A stretch of 40,678 bases of DNA from NCBI GenBank assembly GCA_013288015.1, contig JABDCR010000022.1:1-40678 (forward strand), written 5' to 3'. The DNA is from Bacteroidota bacterium. Its GTDB lineage: Bacteria; Bacteroidota; Bacteroidia; B-17B0; Aurantibacillaceae. The notes below the pieces were generated by a model. The model ran no database searches, was not told the origin of the DNA, and worked only from the letters and a program-made list of their open reading frames with translations. Below are positions 16,559-25,051 of the stretch, piece by piece. Both the position numbers and the translations under genes were made by a program. Every line of letters begins with the position of its first letter. Position 1 is the first letter of the stretch.

Positions 16559-18862
16559 ATGAAAAAACTCTTACTTATTGCTTCATTTTTTTGCCTCACA
16601 CAAATAAATGCACAAATAATAAGCACGATTGCAGGAAGTAGCACACAGGGCTATACCGGAGACGGTGGGGATGCTACAAAAGCTTCATTAAATTATCCTA
16701 ATCAGGTAGTTTTTGGCAACCAATCGTTGAACACTTTTTTTTATATTTCGGATGGCGCCAATAATTGTATTCGTTTAGTAACATCAAGTTCGGGTGGACT
16801 GATTAGCACTGTTGTCGGTACAGGAACAATGGGTTATAGCGGAGATGGTGGGCCTGCAACATCTGCTCAACTTAACGGACCAAATGGTATAGCTACTGAT
16901 GCTAATGGTAATTTATATATTGTAGATCAAGGCAACCACTGTATTAGAATGGTGAACTCAGCAGGAATTATTAGCACTTTTGCAGGAAATGGCACAATGG
17001 GTTTTAGTGGTGATGGTGGACAAGCAACTAATGCCACCTTAAATTATCCAACTGGTGTTACAGTAGCTAATGGAAATATTTACATTTCTGACGGAGGAAA
17101 TAACCGTATACGTATGGTAAGTCCTTCAGGCATTATTTCGACCATTGCCGGAAATGGCACCGCTACTTTTGGTGGTGATGGCGGTTCTGCTTTATCTGCA
17201 TCGCTTAATAATCCTGAAAAAGTATTCGTTGATAATTTTGGTGACATTTATATTGCTGATTGGGGTAACCATCGTATACGTATGATAAATAGTATGGGTA
17301 CTATTACAACAGTAGCCGGAAATGGAACAGGTGGCTATGCAGGCGATGGTGGATCAGCTACCGCAGCGCAATTACAACATCCTTCACAAATTGCTTTTGA
17401 TAGTAATAACAATATGTTTATTGCTGATGAGTACAACAATCGTATAAGAATAGTTACTTCATCAACCGGTAACATTAGCACTTATTGTGGAAATGGTTCT
17501 CAAACATATGCAGGAGATGGTGGGTTACCAAGTAGTGCTACCTTATGGAGCCCTACCGGAGTAACCTTTGATAATTCAAACAATTTATATATTACAGATT
17601 ATGGTAATAATAGAGTACGTTTAGTATGTAATTCTCCTGACACTATTTATGGTTTAATAACTGAACCAAATAGTAATCCAGTAAGTTCAGGACAAGTTTA
17701 CACCTATCAACAACTTTCTTTAAATGGAACAGGGATTATGGATACTACAGGCGTGGCAACAATTACAGCTAATGGCGCTTACAGACAAATTTTGCCCTAT
17801 GGTTATTATGATTTTTTAGTGAAAGCAGTTGCTGCAACATCTTATACCAACGCAATAAGTACTTATTTTCCCAGTGCTTATATGGCCGATTCGGCAACAA
17901 TAATTGGTCATCAAGGATGTACCGGTAACGGTTACCCTTATGACATAACTATTAGAGAAATTCTACCACAAACGGGTAGCGGAGTTATAAGCGGTACGGT
18001 TACTGCAGAGCCTAGCTATGGACATAGACTTGCCAGTGGCGGACATAATCAAGTAATGGGAGCCCCTTTAAAAGGCATTGATGTGAAACTTGGCAGAAAT
18101 CCGGGTGGTGGATGTGCTGCCAGAACTACTACTGATAATAACGGTGGGTATACATTTAACGGTGTAGATACAGGTAGTTATGTTGTATTGGTAGATATAC
18201 CAAATTTTCAAATGGATACTATTTTAAAAGTTACCTTAACTGCAGCAAGCCCAACCAGTACTAATAATAATTATTGCGTAGATTCTGTAATTATAGGCTC
18301 TTGCGCTAGGTTGACTTGTGCCCAAATGCCTAATTATACAATAGCTCAAGATGTTCAGCCACAAACCTGGGATGTTTTTATAGTTTATCCATCTGATGCA
18401 GTAAATGCCAGATGGTATTGGGGTGATGGCACTTCAACCGTAGGGTTTAATCCGGTAAGTCATACATATGCTACCGCAGGCAGATATAATATTTGTGTAG
18501 CTTCTTATTCTTCATGCGGAGATTCTGCTATATATTGTCAAAATGATTCTATTTATCGTATGAATAATAATACAATGGTGCTGGTTAATGTTATACTTGG
18601 CATACAGGGGATTAATCAGGTATCAGGAAACAAACAAATATCAATTTATCCAAATCCGAATAATGGAAACTTTGTTATTGAAACAAATGCATATTCTAAA
18701 CAAACTATGCAATTATTTGATGTAAACGGCAAATTAGTTTTAACTCAAACCATAAACGGAAAAATTAATATTGATGCAAGTAATTTAGCTGAAGGAGTTT
18801 ATAACTTAAGCATTACAAATAACGAAGGAGTTATAAATAAAAGATTGGTAATTGTTAGGTAA
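16559..18862 (+). CDS. Secreted NHL-repeat protein with PKD-like domain and T9SS sorting tail
   Basis: This 767-residue protein has a signal peptide ([19 protein letters not shown]). Six NHL-type units fill about residues 20-355, each with a pattern like [17 protein letters not shown], then ATxAxLNxPxGV and a NNRIRMV strand, which suggests one six-bladed propeller. A carboxypeptidase-regulatory-like region follows (about 470-560), then a PKD-like domain with [11 protein letters not shown] and [15 protein letters not shown] (about 610-665). The last 75 residues are a type A T9SS sorting domain: [34 protein letters not shown] and KRLVIVR. It should be exported by Sec, cross the outer membrane through T9SS and be released or anchored. 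Its ligand is unknown. It has its own promoter and a strong terminator after it. Confidence 0.88.
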   Translation: MKKLLLIASFFCLTQINAQIISTIAGSSTQGYTGDGGDATKASLNYPNQVVFGNQSLNTFFYISDGANNCIRLVTSSSGGLISTVVGTGTMGYSGDGGPATSAQLNGPNGIATDANGNLYIVDQGNHCIRMVNSAGIISTFAGNGTMGFSGDGGQATNATLNYPTGVTVANGNIYISDGGNNRIRMVSPSGIISTIAGNGTATFGGDGGSALSASLNNPEKVFVDNFGDIYIADWGNHRIRMINSMGTITTVAGNGTGGYAGDGGSATAAQLQHPSQIAFDSNNNMFIADEYNNRIRIVTSSTGNISTYCGNGSQTYAGDGGLPSSATLWSPTGVTFDNSNNLYITDYGNNRVRLVCNSPDTIYGLITEPNSNPVSSGQVYTYQQLSLNGTGIMDTTGVATITANGAYRQILPYGYYDFLVKAVAATSYTNAISTYFPSAYMADSATIIGHQGCTGNGYPYDITIREILPQTGSGVISGTVTAEPSYGHRLASGGHNQVMGAPLKGIDVKLGRNPGGGCAARTTTDNNGGYTFNGVDTGSYVVLVDIPNFQMDTILKVTLTAASPTSTNNNYCVDSVIIGSCARLTCAQMPNYTIAQDVQPQTWDVFIVYPSDAVNARWYWGDGTSTVGFNPVSHTYATAGRYNICVASYSSCGDSAIYCQNDSIYRMNNNTMVLVNVILGIQGINQVSGNKQISIYPNPNNGNFVIETNAYSKQTMQLFDVNGKLVLTQTINGKINIDASNLAEGVYNLSITNNEGVINKRLVIVR

Positions 18863-18890
18863 ATGTGAATAAAAAGCACTAATAACAAGG

Positions 18891-18917
18891 AAAGTCGGCT
18901 ATTATGCCGACTTTTTT
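18891..18917 (+). terminator. Rho-independent terminator after the NHL protein gene
   Basis: Nine-base arms AAAGTCGGC (18891-18899) and GCCGACTTT (18906-18914) enclose a six-base loop and run into a T tract. The hairpin lies 28 bases past the stop codon. Confidence 0.8.
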
Positions 18918-18943
18918 GTTTACCTAAAATGCCAATAAATGCG

Positions 18944-18951
18944 TATTTTTG
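18944..18951 (+). promoter_or_regulatory. Candidate -7 element for the aldehyde dehydrogenase gene
   Basis: TATTTTTG matches TAnnTTTG and is 24 bases before ATG 18976. The nearest TTTG upstream (18915-18918) is 25 bases away and belongs to the preceding terminator, so the -33 part is not supported. Confidence 0.4.
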
Positions 18952-18975
18952 TAGCTCAAAAACCACTAAAATAAA

Positions 18976-20532
18976 ATGGAAACACTTGCTCTAAAAAAAA
19001 CTATTGATATTTCAAAAACATTAAAAGCTTTAGGTATTAAGGAAACAAATTTAGGTTGTTCAACAGGCGCTAATTTTTTTGCATCAGGTGATGATTTAGA
19101 ATCTTATAGCCCGGCTGATGGAAAATTAATTGCTACTGTAAAAACTGCTACCCAAGCTGATTATGATAAAGCCATGAAAGCGGCTACCGAAGCTTTTACA
19201 CATTGGCGTACTATTCCTGCTCCAAAACGCGGAGAAATTGTTAGGCAATTTGGCGATAAACTTCGTGCGCACAAACACCATTTAGGAGAACTGGTTTCTT
19301 ACGAAATGGGAAAATCTTTACAAGAAGGTTTAGGTGAAGTACAAGAGATGATTGACATTTGTGATTTAGCAGTTGGTTTATCACGTCAGCTTAACGGTTT
19401 AACCATGCACAGCGAACGTCCTTTACACCGTATGTATGAGCAGTACCACCCACTTGGTGTAGTTGGCATTATTTCTGCTTTTAACTTCCCAGTTGCTGTA
19501 TGGGCATGGAACACGACTTTAGCTTGGGTTTGTGGGGATGTTTGTATTTGGAAGCCATCAGAAAAAACACCTATCTGTTCAATTGCTTGTCAGAACATTT
19601 GGGAACAAGTAGCTAAAGAAAATAATTTACCTGAAGGAATTTGTTGCTTAGTAAACGGTGATTATAAAGTTGGTGAGTTTATGACTACCGATAAACGTGT
19701 GCCTTTGATATCAGCTACAGGTTCTACTCGCATGGGTAAAATTATTGGTGTAAAAGTTGCCGAACGTTTTGGTAAATCGTTATTAGAGTTGGGTGGTAAC
19801 AATGCCATCATTATTTCTGAAACGGCTGATTTAAACATGTGCATTCCGGGTGCTGTATTTGGTGCAGTTGGTACTGCAGGGCAACGTTGTACAACTACAC
19901 GTCGTTTAATTATACATGAAAGCATTTATAATGATGTAAAACAAAAACTAGTTAACGCATACAAACAATTACGCATTGGTAACCCATTAGATGAAAATAA
20001 CCATGTTGGGCCATTGATTGATAAAGATGCAGTAAAAAATTACATGGTTGGCATTGAGCGTGCTATTGCTGAAGGTGGAAAAATATTAGTTGCCGGTGGT
20101 GTATTAGAAGGTAAAGGTTTTGAACACGGTACTTATGTAAAACCTTGCATTATAGAGGCTGAAAATAGTTTTAGCATTGTACAACACGAAACATTTGCAC
20201 CTATACTTTATATTATGAAGTATAAAACAATTGATGAAGCCATTGCAATGCAAAATGATGTTCCGCAAGGTTTATCAAGTGCTATTATGACCAGAAGTTT
20301 ACATGAAGCTGAAAAATTCCTAGCCGTATCGGGCTCTGATTGTGGAATTGCTAACGTAAACATTGGAACATCGGGTGCTGAAATTGGTGGTGCTTTTGGT
20401 GGTGAAAAAGAAACCGGTGGTGGCAGAGAAAGCGGATCAGACGCATGGAAAATATACATGCGCCGCCAAACAAACACCATTAACTATGGTACAACTTTAC
20501 CTTTAGCGCAAGGCATTAAATTTGAATTGTAA
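18976..20532 (+). CDS. ALDH7-type aldehyde dehydrogenase (piperideine-6-carboxylate dehydrogenase-like)
   Basis: This 518-residue cytosolic NAD-dependent dehydrogenase has general base Glu271 in [12 protein letters not shown] and nucleophile Cys305 in [26 protein letters not shown] and the late [18 protein letters not shown] with YMRR follow. [14 protein letters not shown] and the RESGSDAWK tail mark the ALDH7 (antiquitin) family. That family oxidises alpha-aminoadipic semialdehyde, in equilibrium with piperideine-6-carboxylate, during lysine breakdown. No other lysine catabolic genes are nearby, so the pathway rests on family alone. A bidirectional terminator separates it from the convergent CDF gene. 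Confidence 0.92.
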   Translation: METLALKKTIDISKTLKALGIKETNLGCSTGANFFASGDDLESYSPADGKLIATVKTATQADYDKAMKAATEAFTHWRTIPAPKRGEIVRQFGDKLRAHKHHLGELVSYEMGKSLQEGLGEVQEMIDICDLAVGLSRQLNGLTMHSERPLHRMYEQYHPLGVVGIISAFNFPVAVWAWNTTLAWVCGDVCIWKPSEKTPICSIACQNIWEQVAKENNLPEGICCLVNGDYKVGEFMTTDKRVPLISATGSTRMGKIIGVKVAERFGKSLLELGGNNAIIISETADLNMCIPGAVFGAVGTAGQRCTTTRRLIIHESIYNDVKQKLVNAYKQLRIGNPLDENNHVGPLIDKDAVKNYMVGIERAIAEGGKILVAGGVLEGKGFEHGTYVKPCIIEAENSFSIVQHETFAPILYIMKYKTIDEAIAMQNDVPQGLSSAIMTRSLHEAEKFLAVSGSDCGIANVNIGTSGAEIGGAFGGEKETGGGRESGSDAWKIYMRRQTNTINYGTTLPLAQGIKFEL

Positions 20533-20559
20533 TGCTTTTAATATTTATGTGATTTCAGG

Positions 20560-20590
20560 AAAGACTGCTAAGAATTTAGCAGTCTTTTTC
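20560..20590. terminator. Bidirectional terminator between ALDH and CDF genes
   Basis: Perfect 12-base arms AAAGACTGCTAA (20560-20571) and TTAGCAGTCTTT (20576-20587) flank the loop GAAT, with T tracts on both strands. The right arm includes the stop codon and last codons of the minus-strand CDF gene, so one hairpin serves both convergent genes. Confidence 0.85.
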
Positions 20591-21472
20591 TTTGCAGTTT
20601 ACACTCTCAGTTTCTAAGGTAACATGCTGAATATTCAAGTGTTCAAGCTCATGTTTTAGTGTATGCTTAATTTCAGCAATTTGTTTTTGGTTTAAATCTT
20701 CTTCTAAAATAAGGTGAGCCGTCATAGCATTTCTAGTAGTGCTCATGGCCCAAACATGAATGTGATGGATTTCTTTTACACCTTTAATCTTTAGTGTTTC
20801 TGATTTAATTTTTTCCAGATTTATATCTGCAGGAACTGCATCTAAGGATAGACGAAAACTTTCGGCAAGTAAACTCCAAGTACTAAATAACACTACTATC
20901 ATAATAATTAAACTGATTAGAGGGTCAATCCACTTTATATCGGTATAAAAAATAATTATACCTGCAATAACAACGCCTACCGAAACTAGCATATCGGCAA
21001 ACAAATGCAAGTAAGCTCCTTTTACATTTAGGTCTTTTTCCTTGTCTCTAAAAAAGAATAAGGCAGAGATTCCATTTACAATAATGCCAATGGCAGCTAC
21101 TATGCTAATTATCTTACCTTGTGTTTCCTCGGGGTGCATAAAACGTTGAATGGCTTCCCAACCTATGCTTCCTACTGCTATAAGCAAGATAACCGCATTA
21201 ACTAACGAAGCCAGAATGGTGCCTTTATGAAAACCATAGGTGTACCTTTTGGTGGCTTTTCTTTTAGCTATTTTAAACGCAAATAAGGATAAGATAAGGG
21301 TGGCTACATCGCTTAAATTATGTCCGGCATCAGATAGTAATGCCAATGAGTTGGTGTAAATGCCCGTAACAAACTCCACCACAACAAAAGCAGCATTTAA
21401 AACAATGCCAATTATAAAAGCCTTGTTTACATTGCTAACAGTATGGTTATGATGTGAATGATCGTGTGCCAT
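20576..21472 (-). CDS. Cation diffusion facilitator (CDF/ZnT) metal exporter
   Basis: This 298-residue protein has six membrane helices. The N-terminus is histidine-rich (MAHDHSHHNH). The transport site shows as SDAGHNLSD in helix 2 (Asp48, His51, Asp55) and HLFADMLVSVG in helix 5, the HxxxD pairs of zinc-type CDF proteins. The soluble C-terminal domain carries KEIHHIHVWAMSTTRNAMTAHL, typical of the metal-sensing dimer domain. It exports Zn2+ or a similar divalent ion in exchange for protons; the exact metal is an inference. It follows the thioredoxin-like gene by 40 bases on the same strand and is probably cotranscribed with it. Confidence 0.93.
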   Translation of the reverse strand: MAHDHSHHNHTVSNVNKAFIIGIVLNAAFVVVEFVTGIYTNSLALLSDAGHNLSDVATLILSLFAFKIAKRKATKRYTYGFHKGTILASLVNAVILLIAVGSIGWEAIQRFMHPEETQGKIISIVAAIGIIVNGISALFFFRDKEKDLNVKGAYLHLFADMLVSVGVVIAGIIIFYTDIKWIDPLISLIIMIVVLFSTWSLLAESFRLSLDAVPADINLEKIKSETLKIKGVKEIHHIHVWAMSTTRNAMTAHLILEEDLNQKQIAEIKHTLKHELEHLNIQHVTLETESVNCKEKDC

Positions 21473-21512
21473 AATCTTACTATAAAGTTAGTTTATTCTT
21501 TTTATTGAATTA

Positions 21513-22007
21513 CTATTTAAAACTCTCTTCGGTAAAAGAAATAACGGCAGGGTCTTTCCAATTAATGGCTCCTACTTTAGAATAAATTACTTCTCCTTTA
21601 TTATTAATTAAGTACGTAACCGGAATAGCATATATGTCTATACTAGCAAAGGGTTTTGGCAGTTGCAAAAAAGTATAATTATATTTTTTATGTTGGGCAA
21701 AATGTGTAATTTTTTCCATCGGTTCGTCGCTAATGACAATTACCTGTACATCCTTAAGATTATTTTTCATAGCTTCATCGAGCTGTTTCATTTCAAGCAA
21801 GCAATCTTTACACCAAGTACCAAAGAATGTAAGAATTATTTTTTTGTTCTTAAAGGACGATATGTTTACAGGACTACCTAATGTATCGTTACAAACCATG
21901 CTTACAATATCTTGCTTAGGAGCAACGCGATATTTTTTATATTGATAAAGCAACACTAAAATTAAAACCAAGGCAACCAATCCGGGAATCCAAAATTTTT
22001 TAATCAT
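21513..22007 (-). CDS. TlpA/ResA-like membrane-anchored thioredoxin-fold protein
   Basis: This 164-residue protein has an uncleaved N-terminal membrane anchor (about 6-22) and a periplasmic AhpC/TSA-type thioredoxin fold. The active site is FFGTWCKDCLLEM with Cys66 and Cys69, and the cis-proline is in IYAIPVTYLI. Such proteins reduce or exchange disulfides in the periplasm, for example in cytochrome c maturation, but no cytochrome genes are here. The extra Cys39 before the fold is unusual and of unknown use. Pairing with a CDF exporter 40 bases downstream might reflect shared metal or redox stress, which is only a guess. Confidence 0.85.
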   Translation of the reverse strand: MIKKFWIPGLVALVLILVLLYQYKKYRVAPKQDIVSMVCNDTLGSPVNISSFKNKKIILTFFGTWCKDCLLEMKQLDEAMKNNLKDVQVIVISDEPMEKITHFAQHKKYNYTFLQLPKPFASIDIYAIPVTYLINNKGEVIYSKVGAINWKDPAVISFTEESFK

Positions 22008-22049
22008 TGTTTTTTGTTGAAAAGAATTTTAATTAACCTTAAATCATTT

Positions 22050-22057
22050 CAAAAGTA
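22050..22057 (-). promoter_or_regulatory. Candidate -7 element for the thioredoxin-like/CDF pair
   Basis: On the minus strand these bases read TACTTTTG, an exact TAnnTTTG match, 42 bases before the start at 22007. There is no -33 match at the right distance. Confidence 0.3.
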
Positions 22058-22074
22058 GCAAATACTTTAGCGGT

Positions 22075-22770
22075 ATGGTTAAGAGAGTGCTAAAAATCAT
22101 ATTAAAAATTGTTGTTGGGTTTTTAATTCTATCTATTGCCACAACTATTATTTACCGATTTGTACCTGTGCCCGTTACCCCCCTTATGCTTATACGCTGT
22201 GTGGAACAAAAACAGGATGGTAAAAACATGAAATTATCAAAAGATTGGAAACCACTGGAAGAAATATCGTCTCATTTGCAATTAGCCGTAGTTTGTACCG
22301 AAGACCAAAATTTTTTATTACATTATGGCTTTGATTTCGAAGCTTTGAAAAAAGCCATGCTGAATAACGAAAAGAGCAAAAAAATTAGAGGTGGCAGCAC
22401 CATATCGCAACAAACAGCAAAAAATGTTTTTTTATGGAATGGCAGAAATTATATACGTAAAGGATTTGAAGCTTATTTTACTTTACTAATAGAAACAGCC
22501 TGGAGCAAAGAGCGTATTATGGAGGTATATTTAAATGTTATTGAGTTTGGCGATGGCATTTATGGCGCAGAAGCAGCAGCTCGGCATTATTTTAAAAAAT
22601 CGGCGGCAAAAATTAACAGAGAGGAGGCCGCTATTTTAGCTTGCTTATTACCTAACCCACGTGTATATGGCAGAAATATAGGTGGTGGTTATATGCAAAG
22701 TCGTAAGCAATGGACTTTGCAGCAGATGCGCTTTTGGGGAGGCAAGTTAGATTTTGATAAAGAAGACTAA
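22075..22770 (+). CDS. mtgA: Monofunctional peptidoglycan glycosyltransferase
   Basis: This 231-residue GT51 enzyme has one N-terminal membrane anchor (about 7-29). The catalytic Glu76 is in CTEDQNFLLHYGFD. It is followed by RGGSTISQQTAKNVFLW (about 103-119), RKGFEAYFTLLIE and the late YLNVIEFGDGIYGAEAAA and LLPNPRVY motifs. There is no penicillin-binding transpeptidase domain, and the length fits MtgA. It polymerises lipid II into glycan strands on the periplasmic side. It starts 67 bases from the divergent thioredoxin-like gene. A pabB gene begins 12 bases after its stop and is probably in the same transcript. Confidence 0.94.
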   Translation: MVKRVLKIILKIVVGFLILSIATTIIYRFVPVPVTPLMLIRCVEQKQDGKNMKLSKDWKPLEEISSHLQLAVVCTEDQNFLLHYGFDFEALKKAMLNNEKSKKIRGGSTISQQTAKNVFLWNGRNYIRKGFEAYFTLLIETAWSKERIMEVYLNVIEFGDGIYGAEAAARHYFKKSAAKINREEAAILACLLPNPRVYGRNIGGGYMQSRKQWTLQQMRFWGGKLDFDKED

Positions 22771-22782
22771 TATTTATTATTA

Positions 22783-23727
22783 ATGCCTTATACCTTATTT
22801 TTATTTGAAGATGGAAAGCAAATAGAAGCAAAAGCTGTTTCTAATGAGAGGAATAATGCTATCACTAAAATTGGAACAATTTACTGTAGGTTATCGAAGC
22901 AAAAATATATTGAGAATGTAAATAAATTGCTGGCACACATAAAACGTGGCGATATTTATGAAATTAATTACTGCATAGAGTTTTTTTGCGAACATGCAGT
23001 TATAAACCCACAACAAGTATTTAAAAAGCTAAATGAATTAACGGAGGCACCTTTTGCCCAGTTGATAAAAGCAGAAGATGACTATATTATTTGCGCTAGT
23101 CCCGAAAGGTTTATTCAAAAAAAAGTTAATGTGCTTATTAGTCAGCCAATGAAGGGTACGGCCCGTAGAAGTACAAATGTTGCTGAAGACTTAAAAATTA
23201 AAAACGCTTTGCAACACAGCCTTAAAGAGCAAACTGAAAATGTGATGGCGCTTGATGTTGCCAGAAATGATTTATCGCAAGTGGCAGAAAAAGGAAGTGT
23301 AGTTGTAAGCGAGTTGTTTGGTGTACATACATTTAAAAATGTACATCAAATGCTTAGTACGGTTAATTGCAGGTTAAAAGAGAATGTAAATCTTACTGAT
23401 ATAATTAAGGCAACCTTCCCTCCCGCTTCTATGACAGGTGCGCCCAAATTAAAAGCCATTGAGCTAATAAAAAAGTATGAGCTTTCTCCACGCGGCATCT
23501 ATTCCGGAGCATTGGGCATTATAGATGAAAATGGCGATTTTGATTTTTGCGTTGTTATTAGGACCATCATTTATAACGAAAAACTGAAACGATTATCGTT
23601 TCATGTAGGGAGTGCTATTACCGCACAATGTAACCTCGAAGAAGAATGGAATGAATGTTTGCTAAAAGCTGAAACGCTTTTTAAAGCAATGGATATTAGT
23701 TTAAATGATGTTGTGTTTATAGAATAA
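22783..23727 (+). CDS. pabB: Aminodeoxychorismate synthase component I (short PabB)
   Basis: This 314-residue chorismate-binding enzyme shows, in order, IKRGDIYEINYCIEF, ASPERFI, QPMKGTARR, ALDVARNDLSQVA, FPPASMTGAPKLKAIELI, RGIYSGALGIID and HVGSAITAQCNLEEEWNE. The lysine in PMKGT (PIKGT in PabB; Ala in anthranilate synthase) favours 4-amino-4-deoxychorismate synthesis for folate. It lacks most of the N-terminal domain of the 450-residue enteric PabB, as in other short forms. No glutamine amidotransferase (PabA) gene is adjacent. The class IV aminotransferase at 5848 is a possible PabC partner. Its end faces the convergent hydrolase gene, with three bases between the stops. Confidence 0.9.
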   Translation: MPYTLFLFEDGKQIEAKAVSNERNNAITKIGTIYCRLSKQKYIENVNKLLAHIKRGDIYEINYCIEFFCEHAVINPQQVFKKLNELTEAPFAQLIKAEDDYIICASPERFIQKKVNVLISQPMKGTARRSTNVAEDLKIKNALQHSLKEQTENVMALDVARNDLSQVAEKGSVVVSELFGVHTFKNVHQMLSTVNCRLKENVNLTDIIKATFPPASMTGAPKLKAIELIKKYELSPRGIYSGALGIIDENGDFDFCVVIRTIIYNEKLKRLSFHVGSAITAQCNLEEEWNECLLKAETLFKAMDISLNDVVFIE

Positions 23728-23730
23728 CCA

Positions 23731-24501
23731 TTAATAAGCCTCTACAGTTAGTCCGTCATAAGCAAGCTCTATCCACTCAGGTAATTCTTTTGTTACTTCT
23801 TTATGCAAACCCAATTGATGCGATATGTGGGTAAAATAAGCTTTCTTCGGCTCTAACTCAAACATTAAATCAATGGCTTGCTTAAATGTATAATGAGAGA
23901 TATGTTCTTCTCTTCTAAGCGCATTTATGATAATAATTTCAGAACCCTTGATTTTTTCTTTTTCTTCGGCAGAAATAAAATTGGCATCAGTTATATAAGT
24001 AATGCTTCCAACTCTAAACCCTTTTACAGGCATTTTATGATGCATTACCTCAATTGGAATAAACGTAGTCCCATCAATTGTAAATTTATCGGCAGCTATG
24101 GTGTGTAGGTTTATTTTTGGGATACCCGGATATTTTTCGTCTGAAAAAATATAGGAAAACTCTTTTTTAATAGCGTTTTGTACGCGCTCAGTAGCGTAAA
24201 CGTCCATTGGTTTATTAAGTAAAAAGTTAAACGCGCGCACATCATCTAAGCCCGCAATATGGTCTTTATGTTCGTGTGTAAAAATTACGGCGTTAAGATC
24301 CTTTACTTTCTCCCTAAGCATTTGCTGTCTAAAATCCGGTCCGGTGTCAATAACAAAAGTGTTATTGTTGTGCTTTATAAGTACCGAAGTCCGCAGGCGT
24401 TTATCTTTTACATCGGTAGATTGACATACTTTGCATTCGCAACCAATTAGTGGTACGCCTTGTGAAGTTCCTGTTCCTAAAAATGTAAGTTTTACCGCCA
24501 C
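23731..24501 (-). CDS. Metallo-beta-lactamase-fold hydrolase, PhnP-like
   Basis: This 256-residue soluble enzyme starts with LGTGTSQGVPLIGCECKVCQS, which includes the Cys-x-Cys-x-x-Cys group of the PhnP-like subfamily. The metal-binding core is FTHEHKDHIAGLDDVRAFNF, with HxHxDH. Other likely ligands are in VMHHKMPVKG, ITDANFI and YFTHISHQLG. PhnP cleaves cyclic phosphoribose phosphate in phosphonate breakdown, but relatives are widespread in Bacteroidota without phn genes, and none are seen here, so the substrate is unknown. The start at 24501 is 16 bases from a -7-like element. A terminator separates it from the His-rich gene upstream. Confidence 0.88.
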   Translation of the reverse strand: MAVKLTFLGTGTSQGVPLIGCECKVCQSTDVKDKRLRTSVLIKHNNNTFVIDTGPDFRQQMLREKVKDLNAVIFTHEHKDHIAGLDDVRAFNFLLNKPMDVYATERVQNAIKKEFSYIFSDEKYPGIPKINLHTIAADKFTIDGTTFIPIEVMHHKMPVKGFRVGSITYITDANFISAEEKEKIKGSEIIIINALRREEHISHYTFKQAIDLMFELEPKKAYFTHISHQLGLHKEVTKELPEWIELAYDGLTVEAY

Positions 24502-24517
24502 GTTTTTTATTGCCGTG

Positions 24518-24525
24518 TAAAGATA
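24518..24525 (-). promoter_or_regulatory. Candidate -7 element for the PhnP-like gene
   Basis: On the minus strand this reads TATCTTTA and is followed by CACG, resembling the TATCTTCACG seen before two other genes here. It is 16 bases before ATG 24501. No -33 match is visible. Confidence 0.35.
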
Positions 24526-24566
24526 ATAAACCTGTTTAACAGAAAGGAATTGTGACAGATATAAAT

Positions 24567-24598
24567 AAAAAAGGCTGTTGATTAAACAGCCTTTTTTA
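24567..24598. terminator. Terminator after the His-rich gene
   Basis: GGCTGTT (24573-24579) pairs with AACAGCC (24585-24591) across a five-base loop, flanked by an A tract on the left and a T tract on the right that extend the stem. It lies just past the stop of the minus-strand His-rich gene and works on either strand. Confidence 0.75.
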
Positions 24599-24619
24599 TT
24601 TTAAACCACTATAGTTAAT

Positions 24620-24823
24620 TTAGTGCTTACCGTGGTGCTCGGTATGATGCTTTGCAGCTTCATGAGAATGGTGTTCAGCATGCTCGTGATGACCATGTGC
24701 AGCATGTGCGTGGTGCGCAGCTTTTTCGTGGTTACCTGCTACATGAGCAGCATGTGCGTGTTTGTGATGTGCAGCAGCTTTCTCATGGTGAGCAGCAGCT
24801 TTTTCGTGATGATCGTGTTTCAT
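24620..24823 (-). CDS. Small histidine/alanine-rich heptad-repeat protein, function unknown
   Basis: This 67-residue protein contains 26 histidines, with Ala, Lys and Glu making up most of the rest, and no Cys, Trp, Phe, Tyr, Leu or Ile. From residue 5 it can be cut into nine seven-residue units beginning HHEKAAA, HHEKAAA, HHKHAHA, which suggests a helix whose faces are studded with His. It has no signal peptide or membrane segment. Similar short His/Ala-rich proteins exist in other Bacteroidota and in proteobacteria, without a firm function to my knowledge. Binding of Zn, Ni, Cu or Co, or buffering of metal or acid, is an inference from composition. It is a single-gene unit, with a terminator after its stop and an AT-rich region with phased repeats before it. 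An opposite-strand frame over it is rejected. Confidence 0.75.
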   Translation of the reverse strand: MKHDHHEKAAAHHEKAAAHHKHAHAAHVAGNHEKAAHHAHAAHGHHEHAEHHSHEAAKHHTEHHGKH

Positions 24824-24891
24824 GATTTATTTGTTTTAGTTAATTATGAAATAAAATTATTCTATTTGCGTTATAAATACATATCCTAAAT

Positions 24892-24940
24892 GTTAAATTT
24901 TTTCTATGAATCGTTAAATTAACACTTCTTATGTTAAATT
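24892..24940. repeat. Three phased direct repeats of GTTAAATT
   Basis: GTTAAATT occurs at 24892-24899, 24913-24920 and 24933-24940. The spacings are 21 and 20 bases, two helical turns, so all copies face the same side of the DNA. Two of the copies lie in the longer ATGTTAAATTTTT. They sit between the His-rich gene and exbB, where a regulator of either could bind. Confidence 0.5.
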
Positions 24941-24980
24941 TTTATCGACGAAAATTAAATAAGTCAGTCAACTAACAAAG

Positions 24981-24998
24981 AACTGTTTAAAAACAGTT
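24981..24998. promoter_or_regulatory. Palindrome upstream of exbB, candidate operator
   Basis: AACTGTTT (24981-24988) and AAACAGTT (24991-24998) form perfect eight-base arms around AA, 53 bases before the exbB start. There is no T tract, and the upstream gene points away, so an operator is likelier than a terminator. Confidence 0.4.
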
Positions 24999-25051
24999 GA
25001 TAAGTGAAATTTAGACCTTTAAGCATAAAGTACCTTAGCAAAAAAATTAAT

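Noticed and set aside
24623-24889. Plus-strand Met/Cys-rich frame opposite the His-rich gene
   Set aside because: It is the antisense of the heptad codons (CAT and CAC give ATG and GTG). The minus-strand product has a clear periodic design and a terminator right after its stop.
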